From Clostridia bacterium (lineage in GTDB: Bacteria > Bacillota > Clostridia > Lutisporales > Lutisporaceae): a stretch of DNA of 34,074 nt. The stretch lies in the NCBI GenBank assembly GCA_029239905.1, contig JARBUB010000037.1, forward strand, positions 1 to 34,074, read 5' to 3'. Shown one piece after another: positions 1 to 7,917 of this stretch (within the stretch, counting starts at the first letter, position 1; the number at the start of each line of letters is the position of its first letter). The notes beneath the pieces were generated by a model. It searched no databases, was not told the origin of the DNA, and saw only the letters and a program-made list of their open reading frames with translations. Position numbers and translations under genes: made by a program.

Positions 1-255
1 TGCTTACTCCGCGGCAGTCCCAGACCATTTTGCGGCAGATGAAAAACCTCAAAATCTCGACGGGATATAAGGGATGGAAGATAGCTTTCATCCCAAAATT
101 TTTTGTTTTTTTCGCCAAACAGAGTAACACTTATGTTTGATTTATCCAGCATAAAATCATAGCCGTCGTTTGGCCAAAAAAAGGTATATGAATTGCTATT
201 GTCAATTGATATAATATTTTCCATCAATCTTGCAGTGTAAGTCCCTATGCCGGTT
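1..255 (-). pseudogene. Host glycosyltransferase gene, 3' portion (runs off the left edge), split by the prophage
   Basis: Minus-strand frame from attL to the left edge is open: ...TGIGTYTARLMENIISIDNSNSYTFFWPNDGYDFMLDKSNISVTLFGEKNKKFWDESYLPSLISRRDFEVFHLPQNGLGLPRSK... The GTGIGTYT and FHLPQNGLGLP motifs are typical of family-1 type glycosyltransferases. The frame joins the right-end fragment when the prophage is removed in silico. Confidence 0.8.
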
Positions 256-1881
256 GCTATCGGCACTAAAGTACAACTCTTTAGCTTTGCCGGTACCCCA
301 GATGTTTATATCTATCTTGCCTTTTGTCCATACAACACTTTCAACAACCTTGTTAATCAGCTTTCGCTTTTCTTCAACTGTCGCATTCTCAATATCTTTT
401 GCAAAGGTGATAATGCTTTCAGTAACTATATCAGCATTAATAGAAACGTTATTGATTACAAATAATTGATCATTGATTTTATTAAGCTCCTGTTGCAATG
501 CATCAAGCTCTGTTTGATGCTTAGATATCTTCTGTTTGATATTGGACTTAGGGAGGTCGTTATCTGTCAACAGATCGATAAGTGCTGATATTCTATCATT
601 TAGCTTGATTATTTCCTTATTGATTTGCTGCTTTTGCTTTTCCATCTCTACACTAGATACCTTTGCTTTATCTTTAAGCTCATTAATCTGTGCTTTGACT
701 ATTTCGGGATTATTAGCTATCTCAATTAGCTTCTCAACAACAATATTGTCTATAATTTCAGTTCGTATATTTGTATTCTCACAAGACTTCATGCCTTTTA
801 CAACTTTAGTCCTGCAGCGGTAATATGTGACCCTCTCATTAGATTGCCTTATTACTTTGCTACCTGACACTACATTCATATTCTTGCCACAGCAGCCGCA
901 TTTCAATATGCCGGCAGATAGAATCCCCTTCTGGGATGGCAAGTTACCTTCTAGTCGCCTATCTACTAAACCCTTCGATACTTCGGCAAATAGTTTGCCT
1001 GGTATTATGCCCTCATGAATACCTATGCTAATAATCCAATCCTCTTTTTCCTTCCAATAACTCTCGCCTACCTTATGACTGGATTTGTTATAGCACATAA
1101 CACCTTTGCTTCCATCCCATTCCTCGCGTGATCCTACTAGATTTACCCCCAAGGTGGAGAAGTAATCATAGGCATCTTGGTCGGCACTACAAAAGACCGG
1201 ATTGTGCAGTAACCTAGCTACAGTACTTAATCCCCACTTGCCATTATGTATTCCTGACACACGATTAGAGATAAGCTTCTCTGAAATTGTGCGTAAAGAT
1301 TCTCCATCCTTTGCCCAGGTAAATATATGTTCTACAATTTTTGAGCGTTCTGGATCCTTGACTAAGAGAGTGGTATTTTTACCATCAACTTTTGTTTTCT
1401 CTACTAAGTAGCCAAAAGGAGGCCTGCCGCCGTTCCATTTACCCTTTTTAGCAAGGTCTAGCATATTATCCTTAACACGCTCAGAAATAGTCTCACGTTC
1501 AAGCTGTGCAAATACAGCAGTAATTAAAAGCATAGCTCTGCCCATTGGGGTAGTAGTATCAAAATTCTCAGATATAGATACAAATCCAATCCCCTTTTTA
1601 TTCAGATCCTCAATAAAATTAATAATATCTATGACTCGTCTTGAAACACGATCCAGTCGATAAAATATTACATTCTGAATTTCGCCACGGTTTATAGCTC
1701 GAAGCATTTCCTGAAATTGCGGGCGGTTCATATCTTTTCCGGAATAATCTTCATCAGAGTAGACTTTGATTTCCCAACCTCTCATAGCAGCAAATGCGCT
1801 GCATCGATCTATTTGGTTTTGTATACTCTCGCCTTTATCAGTAAATACACTTTTACGCGCGTATATAGCTGCTAATTCCAT
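202..1881 (-). CDS. int: Large serine recombinase (phage integrase), prophage form; last 16 codons lie in host DNA
   Basis: Resolvase N-terminus (AIYARKS...QNQIDRC...YSDEDYSGKDMNRPQFQEML...VIFYRLDRVSR), recombinase domain, zinc ribbon (CGCCGKNM...YYRCRTK...SCENTNI), coiled coil. RBS GAGGTG upstream. Confidence 0.95.
   Translation of the reverse strand: MELAAIYARKSVFTDKGESIQNQIDRCSAFAAMRGWEIKVYSDEDYSGKDMNRPQFQEMLRAINRGEIQNVIFYRLDRVSRRVIDIINFIEDLNKKGIGFVSISENFDTTTPMGRAMLLITAVFAQLERETISERVKDNMLDLAKKGKWNGGRPPFGYLVEKTKVDGKNTTLLVKDPERSKIVEHIFTWAKDGESLRTISEKLISNRVSGIHNGKWGLSTVARLLHNPVFCSADQDAYDYFSTLGVNLVGSREEWDGSKGVMCYNKSSHKVGESYWKEKEDWIISIGIHEGIIPGKLFAEVSKGLVDRRLEGNLPSQKGILSAGILKCGCCGKNMNVVSGSKVIRQSNERVTYYRCRTKVVKGMKSCENTNIRTEIIDNIVVEKLIEIANNPEIVKAQINELKDKAKVSSVEMEKQKQQINKEIIKLNDRISALIDLLTDNDLPKSNIKQKISKHQTELDALQQELNKINDQLFVINNVSINADIVTESIITFAKDIENATVEEKRKLINKVVESVVWTKGKIDINIWGTGKAKELYFSADSNRHRDLHCKIDGKYYIN
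243..277. other. attL: attL (host half-site CCCTATGCCG, core GTT 253-255, phage arm GGCACTAAAGTACAAC 262-277)
   Basis: Reconstructed by comparison with the right end. Shared core is GTT/AAC. Phage arm 262-277 matches the right phage arm 33938-33953 as an inverted repeat at 14/16 positions. Host arm matches 33964-33972 as a perfect inverted repeat. Confidence 0.85.
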
Positions 1882-2027
1882 AAGAACACCTCACTCTTTA
1901 AAATATTCGGACTCTCAAATTTCTTATGCATAGTAGATTTGAGAAGGATTAAAAAAAAGTTTGTAGAAAACATTATAATATATTTTCAAATATGTATTTT
2001 TAATAGCATTTTTTTTGTAAATCATGG

Positions 2028-2033
2028 TATAAT
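2028..2033 (+). promoter_or_regulatory. Extended -10 promoter element (TGGTATAAT) for the 2102-3134 operon
   Basis: TGG TATAAT upstream of the operon; weak -35. Confidence 0.5.
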
Positions 2034-2046
2034 ATAATTATAAACA

Positions 2047-2058
2047 GAACACTTGTTC
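2047..2058. promoter_or_regulatory. SOS/LexA-type operator GAAC-ACTT-GTTC
   Basis: Perfect GAACNNNNGTTC palindrome, 14 bp downstream of the -10, overlapping the expected transcription start. Confidence 0.55.
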
Positions 2059-2101
2059 GCATCAAGATATTTGTTATTGTTTATGATAAGGAGGTTCTTT
2101 T

Positions 2102-2689
2102 ATGAATAAAAAGGATTTAAAAGCTAAAGACTTATTGCTTACACTTTTATTTTTACCGGGAATTAACAATGAGTATAATGAGCCTATAGATGGAAGGACT
2201 AGAATTACAAAAATGTTCTATCTATTTGATAAAGAGATAGTTCAATATTTTAACAATTTTAATATTATCAATATGCCAGAGTTTTTTGCTTATAACTATG
2301 GACCTTTCTCAAAAGAATTATTAGATGATATTGGTTTTTTCAGCGCAATAGGATTTGTAAATGAGAAAACACTTGAACAGCCTATGTCAGAATCAGAAGC
2401 TGCTGAATATTGTTTTGATAAGTACGATGATATTGGATATGGAGAAGAATCAGAGAGTTGCGAAAAGGAGAATCCTTTAGAAGTAAGTTATTATCTTACC
2501 GAAAAGGGAATAGAATATGTTAAGGAAAACGTAATTAATAACTTTTCAGAGGATCAGATCGAATTACTTACTAAGTTTAAAAGCAAAATAAACGCACTTC
2601 CTCTTGATGCAATAATAGAATATGTTTATAAAAAGTATCCTGAAAGTGCAGAGAAATCAAAAATAAAAGATAAGTATTTGAAGAATTAA
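2102..2689 (+). CDS. YwgA-like protein of unknown function
   Basis: RBS AAGGAGG upstream; EYNEPIDGRTRITKMFYLF...YNYGPFSKEL resembles YwgA-type proteins. Confidence 0.55.
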   Translation: MNKKDLKAKDLLLTLLFLPGINNEYNEPIDGRTRITKMFYLFDKEIVQYFNNFNIINMPEFFAYNYGPFSKELLDDIGFFSAIGFVNEKTLEQPMSESEAAEYCFDKYDDIGYGEESESCEKENPLEVSYYLTEKGIEYVKENVINNFSEDQIELLTKFKSKINALPLDAIIEYVYKKYPESAEKSKIKDKYLKN

Positions 2690-2699
2690 GGTGGTTTTT

Positions 2700-3134
2700 A
2701 TGACAGAAACTGAAATGATGCTTGACTGCTATAACAAGTTGCAATCAAATGAATTATATAAAGAAATTGTATTAGAAGTACCATATCTTTCTAGGTGTAT
2801 TGATATGGTACTTGTAGACCAAAATAACGAGATTTTGAGTATTGAGTTTAAATTAAAAGACTGGAGAAAGGCTATTGCGCAAGCAAAGGATCATAGGTTG
2901 GGAGCTGATAGAGCATATATATGCTTGCCAAAACCTTATAAGGAAGTATCAAAGCTATTAATACAGGAAGTTGAAAATCAAGGGATAGGCTTACTACTAT
3001 ATGATAATGAAAGTGAGTATCCATTTATAGAAGTAGTACCATCAAAGTCTTTGAATGATAGATGGCAACCATGGATCGATAGTCTGAAAAATAGAATTAA
3101 TAGAATCTCTGAAAAAGTAGTTTTTGAGAGATAA
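2700..3134 (+). CDS. PD-(D/E)XK nuclease-like hypothetical protein
   Basis: IDMVLVDQNNEILSIEFKLKDWRKAIAQAKDH resembles a D...ExK nuclease core. ATG at 2700 preferred over the track start at 2691 (AAGGTGG upstream). Confidence 0.5.
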   Translation: MTETEMMLDCYNKLQSNELYKEIVLEVPYLSRCIDMVLVDQNNEILSIEFKLKDWRKAIAQAKDHRLGADRAYICLPKPYKEVSKLLIQEVENQGIGLLLYDNESEYPFIEVVPSKSLNDRWQPWIDSLKNRINRISEKVVFER

Positions 3135-3146
3135 TACATTAATTTT

Positions 3147-4469
3147 TTAAAACCACCCATCATTCAATGCATTTTCAATGCCCTTGTAACAGAATTCAAC
3201 CTTATGATTTTTAAAAAAGGAAATGTATCTTTTATAGGGTAAGTTTATTCTATAAAATGTTTCATTTTTGTCTGCAATGGGTTTAATATCTTTTAAAATA
3301 GAACGATATAACTTGGGGTTGTCCTTTTGGTGAAGGATAACCTTTATTTTTGCACTAGGTTTGATAGCTTTTTTTAATAAATATCTTAATTCAAAGTCTG
3401 CATCAGGGAATGAATATCCAATAAAAATTATTTCATCAGCCTCACATAAATCTAAATAAGCATTATGCCACACGTTTTTTAAATGTAGATTATTAAAAGC
3501 TTTTATAAAGGTTGGGGTTATAATAAGTCTTCTGAGCTTATATTCTCTGCTGGACGATTCGCAAAATTTACACTTCACTTCACCTTTGTTACTGTATTGT
3601 AGTGATATATTTCTAGCGTAGTCAGAATATAAACGACCACAATTACTGCAGACTAACCAATTTATTGAACCATGTAATTTCATCAGTTTAATATTATAAT
3701 TACCTTTTGCTTTTATATGAATTGATGGAACTTCTGAATTAATATCGTAATTGTAACAACAGTAATCAGGAAAAATTTGTTTTTCAGGATGAATCAAGTT
3801 ATTACTCTTACACTTATCGTAAATGTACTTATCTAATACTGTATCCCAGTTTAAAGTTATTAAAGAAAAGGTATCAGCTTCTAAGCCAGGTTTTAATCTT
3901 TTTCTTATTAGGAACTCTGCAATTTTATCATATAATTCAACATGGCTGGAAATATGTATAGAATTAGAAATTGAATATACTATACAGTAGTTTAAGCTTT
4001 CTTGAATATTGTCCATATCAGCTACCGAATACAGCGAAAAGTATTCTTTTGATAATGATGCTTTGTCAAGCAGTGTAAATACATCTTCAAGAGAAATATC
4101 AATGTCTTTAAGGTGAATATAAAATTGATTCCATTTTTCATTGAGTTCTATATTTGTGTTATCATATCTGTTAATATCGTAATCATATGAAACAAATTTA
4201 TCTTTGAATCTCTGACGAAGCTGGATATCTCCAAAAGTCTGTATAATAAATTTTGTAAGTATACGTCTGCTTTTTTCAAAGAATTCATATTGACTTATTA
4301 ACATAACAGAAAACTCATCAAAGGATTCAATAAAACCAAGGGGCATTGTAATAATTGGTTTTTGCAAAGTAAAAATGTTATTCAAGATATTTGATTGAAT
4401 TGGTAGCTTCGCTGCTACTGACGCACCGGCACCAAATATATAAACCTTCTTTTTAACTGGTCTAGACAT
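3147..4469 (-). CDS. SIR2-like domain protein
   Basis: N-terminal KVYIFGAGASVAAKLP, KLHGSINWLVCSNCG...CKFC zinc ribbon, IIFIGYSFPDADFELR. True start probably the ATG at 4469, sharing TAATG with the upstream stop. Confidence 0.75.
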   Translation of the reverse strand: MSRPVKKKVYIFGAGASVAAKLPIQSNILNNIFTLQKPIITMPLGFIESFDEFSVMLISQYEFFEKSRRILTKFIIQTFGDIQLRQRFKDKFVSYDYDINRYDNTNIELNEKWNQFYIHLKDIDISLEDVFTLLDKASLSKEYFSLYSVADMDNIQESLNYCIVYSISNSIHISSHVELYDKIAEFLIRKRLKPGLEADTFSLITLNWDTVLDKYIYDKCKSNNLIHPEKQIFPDYCCYNYDINSEVPSIHIKAKGNYNIKLMKLHGSINWLVCSNCGRLYSDYARNISLQYSNKGEVKCKFCESSSREYKLRRLIITPTFIKAFNNLHLKNVWHNAYLDLCEADEIIFIGYSFPDADFELRYLLKKAIKPSAKIKVILHQKDNPKLYRSILKDIKPIADKNETFYRINLPYKRYISFFKNHKVEFCYKGIENALNDGWF

Positions 4470-5884
4470 TATTTCAACCCCACTAGAGATTTTAAAACTG
4501 ACGACCAATTACTTAAATAGTCAATTTGCTTAGACAATTCAGGTTCATGTGGAGCATAATCGCTATTAGTTTTTTCTAATCTGCTTATGAAATCATTTAG
4601 GCTTCTTTTTTCTACCTCTAAGAACTCTTTATGCTTGTTGTACTGATAATGTAATACGCAAATCTCTTTTGTATCTTGACTTGCATAGCTTCTTTTTTGT
4701 TTTACTCCATGTAGGGTAATGTCGTAGAACTCAGTATTTTCAAATAACGAGAAATTATTAATATCATCTTGAATAACTTCCATGCAAGTTGGGCAATGAC
4801 AAATATTCTTCTTATACTCTCTTGCTCCATCAGATGGAGGCACAGAAAAATAGCCCAATGACCTTAATAGCGTACTGGCATCCTTATAATCAAGGCGATT
4901 ATGTAAGGGATAATAGTAATACTTATTTGTAGGTATACCTCCTCCAACTGGAACTACAGCTCGACTCTCGCCATATTCAAGAGCATGTCCAACACCGCTC
5001 AATTCAAATCCAAGCTCGTTTTTAAATCCGGTTAATATAGTAGAGAAGAAACCACCATACAAATTATAAATTGGGATTTCATTTTGAGTAAATTTTTTAA
5101 TAATTTCTACAAAGCTATTTAATTCTGAAATATTTGCATCATGGTCATCAAACTTATCAATCCATAATAATACACCACTTGGTTTAACCTTAGTATATTC
5201 ATCTAAGATTTCATTTCTAAAGCTTTCATTAGTAAGGATTTCCTTTGAGACTACAAGCTGTGCATAGACTTCTTGATCATTTGCTATTGATTTTGTTAGC
5301 TTAATAAATTCACAATTTAGTGGCAACCATTTAAAATCAGTAGGTTTTGTAGTTAAGTAAAAATAGGGTGCTATTAAAAAACATGGTTTCAATTTACTTA
5401 TATCAAGAGCGGCATTATTTATATAGTCCATAAATCCTTTTTTTTCTAATTCTGTAATAATAGTATTAAGCTGAAAATTAATAACGTTTTTACAGAATTC
5501 CAACTTTAATTCAGGTGTATTAAAATGTGAGGGTAATACACTTATTTCAGAATTAATATTTGATTGTATTGGTTCGCCATATGCTTCAATTAAGTTTTCA
5601 ACAGATTTCTTTATTTTTATTTTCTTTTCTTTTTCACTATAGGAAGATATAGTACTTATGTCATGTTGAAATGCATGTGTAATAGGATCAATAAAGTAAC
5701 CTTTCGAACGCTTGCTTTTTAATATATGCATCATAATAAAACCTGCAATAGCACCAGGTGTATATGCTAACATATTTCCGTTAAAAGCCAATAAATCAAA
5801 TGAATTTTTAATTTGCTCAATATACTTCTGCTCTGCATTGGTTCCATATCTCAAAATATGTTTCATATTACTGCAATTATCCAT
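4469..5884 (-). CDS. TGT/DpdA-like TIM-barrel protein (putative base-transglycosylase-like)
   Basis: SGVGHALEYGESRAVVPVGGG followed by a CxCxxC motif (CHCPTC) and a downstream CVLHYQYNKHKEFLE histidine segment, resembling the zinc region of TGT-family proteins. RBS GAGGGGGAG. Confidence 0.45.
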   Translation of the reverse strand: MDNCSNMKHILRYGTNAEQKYIEQIKNSFDLLAFNGNMLAYTPGAIAGFIMMHILKSKRSKGYFIDPITHAFQHDISTISSYSEKEKKIKIKKSVENLIEAYGEPIQSNINSEISVLPSHFNTPELKLEFCKNVINFQLNTIITELEKKGFMDYINNAALDISKLKPCFLIAPYFYLTTKPTDFKWLPLNCEFIKLTKSIANDQEVYAQLVVSKEILTNESFRNEILDEYTKVKPSGVLLWIDKFDDHDANISELNSFVEIIKKFTQNEIPIYNLYGGFFSTILTGFKNELGFELSGVGHALEYGESRAVVPVGGGIPTNKYYYYPLHNRLDYKDASTLLRSLGYFSVPPSDGAREYKKNICHCPTCMEVIQDDINNFSLFENTEFYDITLHGVKQKRSYASQDTKEICVLHYQYNKHKEFLEVEKRSLNDFISRLEKTNSDYAPHEPELSKQIDYLSNWSSVLKSLVGLK

Positions 5885-5960
5885 AGCAACTCCCCCTCGT
5901 TACATTGTTATTATGTTTATAGCCATTACCATATAAGAGATTATTTTCCTTAAATAGGTG

Positions 5961-5990
5961 TAAAAATAGTCCCCTTTGGAGGACTATTGA
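5961..5990 (-). terminator. Rho-independent terminator of the repressor gene
   Basis: Minus strand AATAGTCCTCCAAAGGGGACTATT followed by TTTAC; 8-bp perfect outer stem. Confidence 0.7.
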
Positions 5991-6027
5991 TAACAAATTA
6001 TTATTCATATTATTTTTACTAACTAAC

Positions 6028-6789
6028 CTAAGTTTTTTTTATATGAGATAGCACATCAAGATACTGTCTCAAGCTAACCGCATCAAGTCCTAATGAAATA
6101 GCCTTTTCTATGGTCTCATTCCATTCATTACTTAGACTCTCTTTATCATGTAGAAAGTCTCTATATGTAGACATAGTTGGAGCATCCTTTTGGACACTTA
6201 CCAGGGTGCCAATAATCTTATGCACACCGTTAACTTTAATATCTGGATAACTTGGATTGGCAGCTCTTAATACAGGGGTGCCGTTTTCTTGACAGAAGAA
6301 TTTAAGAGTAGCGGTCCATTCACCTTCATTGGCACCAGCAGCGACGATCTGTCCATGTTGAGCAGTGCTTGTCTGCTTCATAATAGCAATATCACCTTCA
6401 TGTATGCCTACCCAGCTCATGCTGTCTCCTACAACCCTCAATGCAAAGTCTGCCTTTAAATCCGTGGGGACTTCTATTTGCCCATCCCAATTATCTTCCG
6501 CAAGTAATGGAAGTCCGGCACGGATAGTGCCAAGTATAGGAATATTGAATCTATTTTGTGTATCTTTAAATTTCTCATCTATATAACCTGCAACTACAAG
6601 CAATTTCATATAGTCCAGATTTAAATAATCAGATATTTTTTTTAAAATCTCCGGACTAGGATTTAATCTTTCTCCGGATTCAATTTTTGATATTTCTGTG
6701 TTGCTAATTCCTGTGTAAAGAGCAAGTTGCCTTTGTGAGTAATCTTTTTTATCTCTAGCTTCTTTAATTATTTCTCCCACAGTTTTCAT
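6028..6789 (-). CDS. CI/LexA-like phage repressor (XRE HTH + S24 peptidase)
   Basis: HTH YSQRQLALYTGISNTEISKIESGER; cleavage-site-like RAGLPL; GDSMSWVGIHEGDIAIM catalytic serine region. Confidence 0.92.
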   Translation of the reverse strand: MKTVGEIIKEARDKKDYSQRQLALYTGISNTEISKIESGERLNPSPEILKKISDYLNLDYMKLLVVAGYIDEKFKDTQNRFNIPILGTIRAGLPLLAEDNWDGQIEVPTDLKADFALRVVGDSMSWVGIHEGDIAIMKQTSTAQHGQIVAAGANEGEWTATLKFFCQENGTPVLRAANPSYPDIKVNGVHKIIGTLVSVQKDAPTMSTYRDFLHDKESLSNEWNETIEKAISLGLDAVSLRQYLDVLSHIKKT

Positions 6790-6823
6790 TCACTCACCAC
6801 CTATTTTAATATTATCAGTGATG

Positions 6824-6837
6824 TTACCAATTGGAAA
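6824..6837. promoter_or_regulatory. Candidate repressor operator TTACCAATTGGAAA
   Basis: 11/14 identical to 6867-6880 in the divergent CI/Cro-like intergenic region. Confidence 0.4.
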
Positions 6838-6866
6838 TATGTTTTAAAAAAATGTGTAAACGCATG

Positions 6867-6895
6867 TTGACAAATGGAAAGGCTTGGACTATACT
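6867..6895 (+). promoter_or_regulatory. Early lytic promoter (PR-like): TTGACA-17-TATACT
   Basis: Consensus -35 at 6867-6872, 17-nt spacer, -10 TATACT at 6890-6895. The -35 overlaps the second operator-like repeat. Confidence 0.8.
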
Positions 6896-6941
6896 GTAAT
6901 TGAACGATGACACCAGTCAACAACAACTAGGAGGTGATAAG

Positions 6942-7196
6942 GTGCGTATTAATAAAGATTATATAATATTATTAATGCAGCAGTATGGATGGTCGCAGTC
7001 TGAGTTGGCAAGGAGAATGAACGTTTCTAGAGCTACAATAAGTCGTATATTTAATGACAGCAGAGGTTCGGGCAAAGAAGTGATTGCGGGATTATTGAAA
7101 GCTTTTCCTAATGAACCAATCGATAAATTATTTTTTTTATCTGATGTGTCAACCAATGATGACAAAGGCGGCGTGCAGACAAGTCAAGCAAGTTAG
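6942..7196 (+). CDS. Cro-like HTH transcriptional regulator
   Basis: YGWSQSELARRMNVSRATISRIFNDSRGSGKEVIAGLLKAFP; AGGAGGTGATAAG before GTG at 6942. Confidence 0.8.
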   Translation: MRINKDYIILLMQQYGWSQSELARRMNVSRATISRIFNDSRGSGKEVIAGLLKAFPNEPIDKLFFLSDVSTNDDKGGVQTSQAS

Positions 7197-7209
7197 GGGG
7201 TGAGGGAAG

Positions 7210-7362
7210 ATGGATTATAAGAAAGAGCTGGAAGAGCAAATTGAGACGCTTAAAACCAAACAAAAAGAACTCCAGTATAAGCCAGGGACAGCATCAGATA
7301 TGTGCAAGATAGCAGAGACAATTATTCAACTTGTTGATAAAGCATCTGCCTATTTTGACTAG
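7210..7362 (+). CDS. Small hypothetical protein (50 aa)
   Basis: MDYKKELEEQIETLKTKQKELQYKPGTASDMCKIAETIIQLVDKASAYFD; RBS GGGGGTGAGGG. Confidence 0.6.
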   Translation: MDYKKELEEQIETLKTKQKELQYKPGTASDMCKIAETIIQLVDKASAYFD

Positions 7363-7376
7363 ATGTAAAGGGGCTT
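7362..7376. repeat. Left arm of perfect 15-bp inverted repeat GATGTAAAGGGGCTT
   Basis: Exact reverse complement of 7586-7600. Confidence 0.95.
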
Positions 7377-7383
7377 CCGTTAT

Positions 7384-7584
7384 TTAATCTTTAGTAGATA
7401 CATTTAATGATTCAACAACATGATTATATATTGAATCAAAAATTCGGTGTATTTCATCTAATCTTTGCTCAGGGTTACCTTTAAACTCATACTTGTTAAT
7501 TAAAGCTACTGTTATGTCTTTGGCTATTAAAGCTGATGTTTCCTTAAAATTGTTGTCTGACATTAAATCACGCTCCAAATACAT
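7384..7584 (-). CDS. Small hypothetical phage protein on the opposite strand (start at 7584 or internal ATG MSDNNFKE)
   Basis: MSDNNFKETSALIAKDITVALINKYEFKGNPEQRLDEIHRIFDSIYNHVVESLNV; GGAG upstream of the internal ATG. Confidence 0.6.
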   Translation of the reverse strand: MYLERDLMSDNNFKETSALIAKDITVALINKYEFKGNPEQRLDEIHRIFDSIYNHVVESLNVSTKD

Positions 7585-7585
7585 T

Positions 7586-7600
7586 AAGCCCCTTTACATC
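7586..7600. repeat. Right arm of perfect 15-bp inverted repeat AAGCCCCTTTACATC
   Basis: Exact reverse complement of 7362-7376; the pair encloses the 7384-7584 ORF. Confidence 0.95.
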
Positions 7601-7697
7601 AACATTTTACCATTTGTTAAGAAGGTGAGTAAATAAGCATAGTATCAGACAAACCGTGCACTGCATAGAATTCAATAAACGATAAAGGGGGTATATC

Positions 7698-7853
7698 ATG
7701 AAATCCAGCCCAGTAATAAGCGTAACTGTGAATATAATACCAAAATACAGCGAAGATGAATGGAATAAGATATGGCTGGATTGGCATTATGAGGTACAGT
7801 CCAGAATGGAGAAAGATAAGTTAGATATACAAAAGAAGGAGAAGGCAGTGTAA
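7698..7853 (+). CDS. Small hypothetical protein (51 aa)
   Basis: MKSSPVISVTVNIIPKYSEDEWNKIWLDWHYEVQSRMEKDKLDIQKKEKAV; AAAGGGGG upstream. Confidence 0.6.
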   Translation: MKSSPVISVTVNIIPKYSEDEWNKIWLDWHYEVQSRMEKDKLDIQKKEKAV

Positions 7854-7917
7854 GCCTTCTTTTATAGGGAAAAAGTAGGACATGCAGCCCAATAGTAATC
7901 TTGAGAGGAGGTGTAAT

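Noticed and set aside
246-253. Initial att core guess ATAGG / GGNAC shared between the two ends
   Set aside because: It left no palindromic attB and gave a mismatched glycosyltransferase reading (TPIGT). Moving the crossover to GTT/AAC gave a perfect palindromic attB, an inverted-repeat attP and the GTGIGTYT motif.
230-1411. Plus-strand ORFs (230-469, 247-465, 536-823, 827-1018, 1202-1411)
   Set aside because: Antisense shadows of the serine integrase; no RBS or family resemblance.
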